A DNA stretch of 39,258 nucleotides from Campylobacterota bacterium. Its GTDB lineage: Bacteria > Campylobacterota > Campylobacteria > Campylobacterales > Sulfurovaceae. Made by a program: the position numbers and the translations under genes. Positions 33,627 through 39,258 of the stretch are shown here, one piece after another. The stretch spans positions 1 through 39,258 of the forward strand of contig WGAM01000004.1 in NCBI GenBank assembly GCA_015494795.1, in the 5' to 3' direction. How positions within the stretch are numbered: position 1 is the first letter of the stretch; every line of letters begins with the position of its first letter. A model generated the notes under the pieces. The model ran no database searches and had not been told where the DNA came from. It worked only from the letters and a program-made list of their open reading frames with translations.

Positions 33627-34765
33627 ATATGAACTTTCATTCCCTCTTTAAGAGGTTTTTTTTGAGAATTTGGTACAAGAATTTCTGTTTTCTCATCTAT
33701 ATTACCCACAGCTACACTATCAGGATTTTTTGCAATAACCTTTAGTTTTATAAAGTGTGCTTTGGAGTTTTGTAAAACCCATACACCAAGATTTTCACCT
33801 TTTTGAACAATTACTTTTGCTGGAATTATAGTAGCATTTTTGTAAGTATGAACCTCTATATCTACTTGGGCTTGTTCATTTATATAAAAAGGTTTTGGAA
33901 TATTTATAAAACCTATATCTATCTCTCTTTCTAAAGTAACTAAATCACTCATTGCATCAATTCTTTTTACAACACCTTTATATGTTTTATTGGGATTTGA
34001 ACGAAGTGTAATGGTTGCTTGTTGTCCAACCTCTATTTTTGAGCTAACTCTCTCATCTACTTTTGCATCTACCCATAATGTTTTTGCATTAACTATTTTA
34101 AAAATAGGAGTAGTTGGCAAAATAGTTTGTGCTATTTGGGCATTTTTTTCTATGACATAACCATCAATAGGAGAATATACTTTTAGTTTATCTATTTTTA
34201 TTTTTATGGCATCAATATTTTTCATGGCTACTACTTTTGCACTTTTTGCTGAATTTATATGTGCTAAAGAGGCTTTTATGGACGCATCTATACTCTCTAA
34301 ATCTGCTTTTGCTTTATCATATTCAGATTGTGACGCATAGTTTTGATTTTTTAGTTTTTTATACCTTCTATAAGTTATATTTAAAAGCCTTTTTTTAGCT
34401 TTTTGACTCTCTAAATCACTCTGAATTGCTTTAATATCTGCCTTAGCTTTTGCTAGATTTGCTTTGGCAATAGCAAGTTGTGCAGGAAGGTCAACTCCAT
34501 CTATTTTAATTAAAAGCTTACCCTTTTTTACCCACTCTCCACTATCTGTATGAAGTTCTATAATTTTACCACCTGTTTGTGCAGTAATGCTATAAATATC
34601 CTTTGCACTTACATTTCCAATAGCTCTAACTTGCTCTTTAAATACCCCTTTTTTAGGAGTAATGGTTATATATGTCGTTTTAGGAATATAAACTTTGTTA
34701 TAAAATAAAAAGGCAACAATACCAACTATAACAATGGTTAGAATAGATTTAATAAAAGTTCTCAT
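33623..34765 (-). CDS. HlyD/MacA-type periplasmic adaptor
   Basis: The 380-residue protein has a single N-terminal anchor (SILTIVIVGIVAFLFYN), a lipoyl-like half (GGKIIELHTDSGEWVKKGKLLIKIDG), a long coiled-coil hairpin (about 85-185), the second lipoyl half (VYSPIDGYVIEKNAQIAQTI) and a beta-barrel domain. It would bridge the permease to the TolC-like channel. Four-base overlaps with both neighbours show a coupled operon. Confidence 0.92.
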   Translation of the reverse strand: MRTFIKSILTIVIVGIVAFLFYNKVYIPKTTYITITPKKGVFKEQVRAIGNVSAKDIYSITAQTGGKIIELHTDSGEWVKKGKLLIKIDGVDLPAQLAIAKANLAKAKADIKAIQSDLESQKAKKRLLNITYRRYKKLKNQNYASQSEYDKAKADLESIDASIKASLAHINSAKSAKVVAMKNIDAIKIKIDKLKVYSPIDGYVIEKNAQIAQTILPTTPIFKIVNAKTLWVDAKVDERVSSKIEVGQQATITLRSNPNKTYKGVVKRIDAMSDLVTLEREIDIGFINIPKPFYINEQAQVDIEVHTYKNATIIPAKVIVQKGENLGVWVLQNSKAHFIKLKVIAKNPDSVAVGNIDEKTEILVPNSQKKPLKEGMKVHI

Positions 34766-36006
34766 AGAGTTTTTCCTTGAAGATATTGAAGTTTATAGAT
34801 AGCACTGTTTAGTTGATATTTTGCATTTAAAAGTCCAAGTCTAGCATTTTGTTCTAAAGTGATAGCATCAAGTACCTCTATATATGTAGTAAGACCATTT
34901 TTATAGCGTTCTTTAATAAGGTTACTTGTCTCTTGAGATGATTGTAACTCTGCTTTTTTTGCCTCTATTGTTGTACGATACTGTTTAATATCTGAATAAC
35001 TATCAAGAATCTCTTTTTTGAGGGCTAACAGAGTAGCCTCTTTTTGCTCATTTGCTATCTGTACACCAATAGCCGATTTTTGCACTTCTGAAGATATTTT
35101 ACCACTAGTATAAAGAGGAATATTTAAACTTATTCCTACAAATTTTGAATTATAAGCATTGAGTGTATTAATGTGGCTGTAACTTGCAACAGCATCTATA
35201 GAACCATAAGATGAAGCTTTTTCAGATTTATGAAGCTTAATGTTTTTAGTAATATTTTTTGTGGAGATTTTTAGTTGATAATTTGTATCTAAAATTTCAT
35301 CTTCAGAGGGTAGGTTAGTAGGGACATCTAAAATCCTATCTTCAAGTTGAATATTATCATCTATTTTTTCACCAATATAGAGTGAAAGAGCATTTTTGGT
35401 TTTCTCATAAGCACTCTGTGCTTGGGCAAGACTCTCTTTAGCAATAGAGATTGAAGAGCGAAAACGACTTGCATCGGCATTGGTTTTTAACCCCTGTTTT
35501 ACAAAGGCAAGAGCTTGTTGATAATATGCATCTTTTACTTCAATATCTTTTTGGTTTACATCTATAGCCTCTTTTTGTACTATTAGAAGATTATAGAGTG
35601 ATTTTACCTGATAGACAAGAAGAGCTTTTTGCTCCTCTAAAGAGAGGTTAGAAATATCTCTATCAATTTTAAAAGCCTCTATCTTATTTGTAGTTTTTGA
35701 AAAATCCCAAATCTTTTGTTTAAGAAATAAACCTACATTCCAACCATTATCATTTATAGTTTTAAATTGTCCATTTGCTGGAAAAACATAGGTTTGTGAA
35801 ATATTATAATTTCCCTGAAAATTTATTTGTGGCAAGTTATCTGATTTGATATTATCTATATCACTTTTTGACTCTTGCACTTTTAGTTGAAATACTTTTA
35901 TATTTGGGTAGTTCTTTAGTGCTTTAACAATACTCTCTTTTAAAGTGAGACTATCTGCTAATAGCAATGATGAGCCAATTAGTGTTAGAGTAATAAGGTG
36001 TTTCAT
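34762..36006 (-). CDS. TolC-family outer membrane efflux protein
   Basis: The 414-residue protein has a signal peptide (MKHLITLTLIGSSLLLADS) and the two OEP repeats, with the usual start LTLKESIVKALKNYPNI and the coiled-coil heptads RYKNGLTTYIEVLDAITLEQNARL near the end. TolC trimers make the outer channel of tripartite efflux systems. It is the first gene of the four-gene exporter and follows the CDF transporter by 24 bases. Confidence 0.93.
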   Translation of the reverse strand: MKHLITLTLIGSSLLLADSLTLKESIVKALKNYPNIKVFQLKVQESKSDIDNIKSDNLPQINFQGNYNISQTYVFPANGQFKTINDNGWNVGLFLKQKIWDFSKTTNKIEAFKIDRDISNLSLEEQKALLVYQVKSLYNLLIVQKEAIDVNQKDIEVKDAYYQQALAFVKQGLKTNADASRFRSSISIAKESLAQAQSAYEKTKNALSLYIGEKIDDNIQLEDRILDVPTNLPSEDEILDTNYQLKISTKNITKNIKLHKSEKASSYGSIDAVASYSHINTLNAYNSKFVGISLNIPLYTSGKISSEVQKSAIGVQIANEQKEATLLALKKEILDSYSDIKQYRTTIEAKKAELQSSQETSNLIKERYKNGLTTYIEVLDAITLEQNARLGLLNAKYQLNSAIYKLQYLQGKTL

Positions 36007-36030
36007 TAGTCTATTTCCTTTTTATTTATG

Positions 36031-36921
36031 TTAAACAATAACTCTTTTATCATCATTTATATTATATTCACATTGTAGCGTTGTATGTTCTATCTCAAAA
36101 TTATCATGAAGTTTTTGCTCCAACAGTTTAACTACTCTATTTGACTCCGAGAGTTTAAGGTCTTCTTTAAAATCAAGATGTGCTTCAAAATGAATACGAT
36201 GGTCATCTAAACGCCATACATGAATATGATGAACACCTTCTATCTCTTCTTCCTCTTTAATAAGTGCTACAACTTTTTCTATATCTATCTCTTTTGGTGT
36301 AAACTGCATTAATATAGCACTACTTTCTTTTAATAACCCAACCGAAGCCCAAATAAGATAGAGTGCAATGAGTAGAGAGATAAGTGAGTCTATCCAAAAA
36401 AGTCCAAAATAGTACATTAACACACCACCCATTACAACTGCAACAGAGGTCATAACATCAGTCAAGAGGTGTAAGTAGGCAGCTCTAATGTTCATATTAT
36501 CATGAGCATCATCTTTTACTAAAAGTACACTAGCCGTGTTAAGAATGATACTAAGTGTTCCTAATCCTATAACCCAAATTGAGTTTATGGCTTCAGGGTG
36601 ATAAAATTTATGAAATGCCTCAATTATTAAAAATATTGCAATCCCAATAAGTACAGAAGCATTAAAAAGTGTGGCTAGTATTTCAGCTCTTTTATAACCA
36701 AAGGTTTGATTTTCACTATTTGGACGAGAGGCTAGACGGTTTGCAAAATAGGAGATAAATAGTGCAACTACATCACTAAAATTGTGCATAGCATCACTAA
36801 GTAGAGCGAGTGAGCCTGAAAAAATCCCCCCGATTATTTGTGCGATAGTAATAATAATGTTTAAAACAATAGTGATAAAAAGATTCTTACCACTTACTTC
36901 GTGGTGATGGTGTTTACTCAT
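36031..36921 (-). CDS. Cation diffusion facilitator (CzcD/ZitB-like) metal exporter
   Basis: The 296-residue inner membrane antiporter has a His-rich N-terminus (SKHHHHEVSGKN), six helices and the metal-site pairs HNFSD (about 43-47) and HLLTD (about 152-156). A C-terminal cytoplasmic metal-binding domain (about 208-296) with HHIHVWRLDDHRIHFEAHLDF follows. Zn(II), Co(II) or Cd(II) efflux is likely; specificity cannot be read. It is on the same strand ahead of the TolC-ABC operon, which may extend the metal or stress theme, but that link is inferred. Confidence 0.92.
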   Translation of the reverse strand: MSKHHHHEVSGKNLFITIVLNIIITIAQIIGGIFSGSLALLSDAMHNFSDVVALFISYFANRLASRPNSENQTFGYKRAEILATLFNASVLIGIAIFLIIEAFHKFYHPEAINSIWVIGLGTLSIILNTASVLLVKDDAHDNMNIRAAYLHLLTDVMTSVAVVMGGVLMYYFGLFWIDSLISLLIALYLIWASVGLLKESSAILMQFTPKEIDIEKVVALIKEEEEIEGVHHIHVWRLDDHRIHFEAHLDFKEDLKLSESNRVVKLLEQKLHDNFEIEHTTLQCEYNINDDKRVIV

Positions 36922-36951
36922 TGTTTTTCCTTATGGAGTGCTTTATTGCAA

Positions 36952-36974
36952 TGGTAAGAAAAAGCTTCTTACCA
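36952..36974. promoter_or_regulatory. Inverted repeat upstream of the CDF gene
   Basis: TGGTAAGAA and TTCTTACCA form a perfect 9-base inverted repeat with a 5-base loop, seven bases from the stop of the Tat-signal gene and 31 bases upstream of the CDF ATG. No T-run follows on the minus strand (TTGCAATAAAG), so an operator or attenuator is as likely as a terminator. Confidence 0.45.
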
Positions 36975-36980
36975 CTTTTA

Positions 36981-37940
36981 TTAGTTGTTATTTAAGACAA
37001 TAGTTTCATAAAACGGTTCATTTGGTCCTTGAATAATATATGGGAATATTTTCATAACATCTGCTCTAAATCTAGGGTCTATATGAGAGTTTTCATGGTC
37101 ATAAACACTCTCCCAAACACCATGGAATAGATAATGAGTTTTACCATTATCTGAAAATGCACCTTGTAAAATTTCTGTTGTCACAGCTTTTCTATAGTGC
37201 AAGTTTTGATACGACCCTGGAATTCCAACTTTAAATTTAGGGTTATAGTCAAAATCACCTTTAGCAGGACGGAAAGTATTTTGTGCCACTTTTAAGAGTG
37301 AAGTACTCTTTTTATTGAAAATATTTTTATCTTTGCTATAGATAGAGACATGATTATTGACCGTTAGATATCTATTTATTGGTTTATCTTTTTGATGTTT
37401 TAAAAAATGCTCAATTTCAGATTTAGTAGTATAGATATGTCCTCTATCTCCAGCTGAAACGGTTGTATAGACTCCTTCATGATAATTTTCACTTAATTTA
37501 CCATATTTTGAGATTAATTTACTAAACCATTTTGTTGTTTCTGATGAGGTTAAATCATGATAATTATTAAAACGAATAAAGAGTGAATAGAAGAGTGGCA
37601 AAGTACCTTCTTTACTTGCGTCAAAATAGGCACTTTTTAATACACCTTTTAGTTCTGTTGGAAAGTTTTTAACCATAGTCGAATCTCCAACCATATTTTT
37701 AAGAGATAACGATAAAAATCCTTTTTTCTTTTTTAAAACTTTTAAATATCTGTTTACCTCTTCAATTAGATTATCTTTATATTTCCCCATTATTCTAAAC
37801 TCGAAATAGAGTGTTACCATACCTCTTGGTATTTTTTCACCTTTTGATGGTTTTATCATACTCGCGTTTGCCATCATTGGAAACATTGCCATAGAGCCTG
37901 TTGTTAATGCCATACTTTTAAGAAAATTTCGTCTTTCCAT
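36981..37940 (-). CDS. Tat-exported protein of unknown function
   Basis: The 319-residue protein has a clear twin-arginine signal (ERRNFLKSMALTTGSMAMF, cleavage after MANA). The mature part shows no motif I can name. It has a repeated pattern of hydrophobic strands with aromatic endings (VTLYFEFRIMGKY, LPLFYSLFIRFNNYHDL, THYLFHGVWESVYDHE) that would fit dimeric alpha/beta-barrel (monooxygenase-like) domains, but this is weak. Conserved-looking histidines (H323-type none; H in YRKAV region, HENSHIDPRF) may bind a cofactor, as Tat export often implies. It precedes the CDF gene. Confidence 0.6.
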   Translation of the reverse strand: MERRNFLKSMALTTGSMAMFPMMANASMIKPSKGEKIPRGMVTLYFEFRIMGKYKDNLIEEVNRYLKVLKKKKGFLSLSLKNMVGDSTMVKNFPTELKGVLKSAYFDASKEGTLPLFYSLFIRFNNYHDLTSSETTKWFSKLISKYGKLSENYHEGVYTTVSAGDRGHIYTTKSEIEHFLKHQKDKPINRYLTVNNHVSIYSKDKNIFNKKSTSLLKVAQNTFRPAKGDFDYNPKFKVGIPGSYQNLHYRKAVTTEILQGAFSDNGKTHYLFHGVWESVYDHENSHIDPRFRADVMKIFPYIIQGPNEPFYETIVLNNN

Positions 37941-37965
37941 TTTTTTATCCTTATTTTTGAATTAA

Positions 37966-37989
37966 AATATATAGTTTTAACTATATATT
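37966..37989. promoter_or_regulatory. Palindrome upstream of the Tat-exported protein
   Basis: AATATATAGTT and AACTATATATT form 11-base arms separated by two T bases, 26 to 49 bases upstream of the ATG at 37940, exactly where a promoter should lie. It may be an operator for a regulator controlling this gene and the CDF/ABC genes behind it. Confidence 0.45.
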
Positions 37990-37990
37990 C

Positions 37991-38011
37991 AAAACACTCT
38001 TCAAAAGAGTG
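37991..38011 (-). terminator. Terminator of the BI-1 gene
   Basis: CACTCTT and AAGAGTG form a 7-base stem with a 3-base loop; on the minus strand TTTT follows. It lies 23 bases past the stop of the BI-1 family gene. Confidence 0.7.
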
Positions 38012-38033
38012 CTTTAAATAGATAAGTATAATT

Positions 38034-38735
38034 TTAATTTCTTCGATTTCCAAAAAACTCTAACATCATAATAAATAGATTGATAAAATCAAGATATAGA
38101 GCCAATGCTCCAACAATAGCTACTCTGTTTAAACTTTGAGTATCATTTGCTCCCATCTCTTCACCCATCTCTTTTATTTTTTGGGTATCGTAGGCTGTAA
38201 GTCCTACAAAGATAATAACACCAATAATACTAATCCACCATTCAAATGATGGACTTTTAAGAAAATAGTTAATAACCATGGCTATTATAATTCCAATAAG
38301 TCCTACAGTTAAGATATTTCCAAATGAGCTTAAATCAGTATCGGTAAAATACCCATATAGACTCATAACTCCAAAGGTCATTGAGGCTATAAAAAATGTA
38401 GTAACAATAGATGCTTCCGTATAGACTAAAAGTATAGACGCAAGGGTCATTCCATCTACTATGGAAAAGAGAATAAACAGAATTCTAGCTGTTGAAACAT
38501 CCATCTTATTAAGACCTGATGAGATAGCAATAACAAGTCCTAATTCAATTAGAAAGAGAACCCATATCATATATGGATTTCCAAAAAGCAGATGAAGTAG
38601 TGCTGTACTATGAGTAACCATAAAAGCACTTAATCCCGAAATTAAAAGTCCTATCATCATCCAATGATAGACTGAATTTAACAGAACATTTGTATCTGTT
38701 TTAGTAAAATGTGTTGCATAAGTGGTATTTTGCAT
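38034..38735 (-). CDS. Bax inhibitor-1/YccA family membrane protein
   Basis: The 233-residue protein has seven membrane helices and the BI-1/YccA pattern: VYHWMMIGLLISGLSAFM near the start, FFIASMTFGVMSLYGYFT in the middle, and FVGLTAYDTQKIKEM then ALALYLDFINLFIMMLEFFGNRR at the end with the conserved acidic residues. YccA modulates FtsH proteolysis in E. coli, while other members act as calcium channels. Its role here is unknown. It has its own terminator, so it is probably monocistronic. Confidence 0.92.
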   Translation of the reverse strand: MQNTTYATHFTKTDTNVLLNSVYHWMMIGLLISGLSAFMVTHSTALLHLLFGNPYMIWVLFLIELGLVIAISSGLNKMDVSTARILFILFSIVDGMTLASILLVYTEASIVTTFFIASMTFGVMSLYGYFTDTDLSSFGNILTVGLIGIIIAMVINYFLKSPSFEWWISIIGVIIFVGLTAYDTQKIKEMGEEMGANDTQSLNRVAIVGALALYLDFINLFIMMLEFFGNRRN

Positions 38736-38852
38736 TTTTTATCCTTTTTTACGAATTAATTAAATAATTAGTTAATTATACTTATTAAAAATAAACTATT
38801 TCTTAAAAACCTGAGTTCGACAAAAAAAGAAGCCTAAAAGGGTAGTCACCTT

Positions 38853-38886
38853 ATAATTTTAAAGCAATAAAAATAAAAAGGTGACT
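38853..38886 (+). promoter_or_regulatory. Inverted repeat covering the IS982-like ribosome site
   Basis: AGTCACCTT and AAGGTGACT are a perfect 9-base inverted repeat about 15 bases apart. The right arm contains the AAAGG ribosome site just ahead of the transposase start, so transcripts that enter from outside would hide the site. Confidence 0.55.
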
Positions 38887-38892
38887 AAAGAA

Positions 38893-39258
38893 ATGTTAAC
38901 AAAAATATTCTGTGAGATAGATGATTTTATGCAAGAGTTTGAAGAGGATTATAGAAGAAAATTGATAGAAGATAAAAATAGCCAGATAAAATATAATTCA
39001 AGATTATCATTAAGTGAAGTAATGAGTATTTTAGTCTATTATCACAGTTATGGAAATCGGACATTCAAAGATTTTTATCTGAAAACAGTATGTAGAAATT
39101 TAAAAACATGTTTTCCTAATCTGGTATCATATAATAGATTTATAGAGTTAATACCAACAGCATTGATACCACTTATAGCTTTTTTAAAACTCAAAAAAAT
39201 GGTAAAATCAGATACAATAACCTTTATAGACTCAACAAAAATAAGTGTATGTAACAAC
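38893..39258 (+). CDS. IS982-family transposase, N-terminal part
   Basis: This frame is missing from the track because it leaves the window. From ATG 38893 it gives 122 residues: MLTKIFCEIDDFMQEFEEDY, then a helical N-terminal domain (SEVMSILVYYHSYGNRTFKDFY) and the first catalytic Asp in TFIDSTKISVCNN, the pattern of IS982 transposases. A GTG at 38881 is also in frame and possible. The minus-strand ORF 39075-39257 is its shadow. Confidence 0.85.
   Translation, partial: MLTKIFCEIDDFMQEFEEDYRRKLIEDKNSQIKYNSRLSLSEVMSILVYYHSYGNRTFKDFYLKTVCRNLKTCFPNLVSYNRFIELIPTALIPLIAFLKLKKMVKSDTITFIDSTKISVCNN

Larger units (their letters stand above)
38809..39258 (+). mobile_element. IS982-like insertion sequence, 5' part
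   Basis: A change in composition occurs near AACCTGAGTTCGAC at about 38809, which is the likely left end. The element then carries a leader hairpin and a transposase frame that runs off the window, so the right end and target duplication cannot be seen. Confidence 0.65.

Noticed and set aside
39075-39257. Minus-strand ORF at the window end
   Set aside because: It is antisense to the IS982-like transposase frame, which carries the catalytic FIDST motif.
1-39258. CRISPR arrays, tRNA and rRNA genes
   Set aside because: No regularly spaced direct repeats and no cloverleaf-like or rRNA-like stretches were seen on reading.

Overview
The window is AT-rich DNA whose gene content points to a sulfur-oxidising, nitrate-using member of the Campylobacterota (Sulfurovum/Sulfurimonas/Thiovulum-like; genus cannot be fixed by eye). 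Pointers are a compact soxXYZAB operon, a Campylobacterota-style riboflavin kinase and RimO, TATAAT-type -10 boxes without clear -35 boxes, and very A/T-rich coding with many ATA/AGA codons.

Region 1 (1-7.8 kb, minus strand) is thiosulfate oxidation. soxX-soxY-soxZ-soxA-soxB are tightly packed, followed by a porin-like outer membrane protein, a periplasmic thioredoxin-like protein, a DsrE-like protein, a double DUF302 protein, an 81-residue remnant of an RND efflux pump and a monoheme cytochrome c cut by the window edge. No soxCD is present here. Region 2 (7.9-14.6 kb) has a Wza-type polysaccharide export lipoprotein (minus) and a divergent plus-strand pair: a periplasmic protein with two PilJ-like modules and a 999-aa hybrid histidine kinase with a NIT-like sensor and three receiver-like domains. 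A non-coding stretch rich in inverted repeats and an unrecognised 559-aa lipoprotein follow. Region 3 (14.7-25.1 kb) holds ffh and then assimilatory nitrate metabolism: a PP2C phosphatase-Ser/Thr kinase-TM fusion and a NarK-type transporter on the minus strand, divergent from nirA (siroheme nitrite reductase), a fused four-cluster ferredoxin/DmsC-type membrane subunit, and nasA (Mo nitrate reductase).

Region 4 (25.3-29.9 kb) is housekeeping and envelope: ribF, hemL, an initiating sugar transferase, a GtrA-like protein and rimO. Region 5 (29.95-31.14 kb) is a complete IS4-like element with 15-bp perfect terminal inverted repeats. Region 6 (31.15-38.7 kb, minus) reads from BI-1/YccA through a Tat-exported unknown protein and a CDF metal transporter into a tightly overlapping TolC-HlyD-ABC permease-ATPase efflux operon, ending with a thioredoxin-fold protein that lacks CxxC and an orphan DUF1778-like antitoxin. 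The window ends in the 5' part of an IS982-like element.

A working picture is a chemolithotroph that takes electrons from thiosulfate through Sox and assimilates nitrate with a membrane-anchored, probably quinol-fed nitrate reductase. The NIT/PilJ sensor pair and the kinase/phosphatase fusion are the least understood parts and the best candidates for an uncharacterised nitrogen-sensing system.
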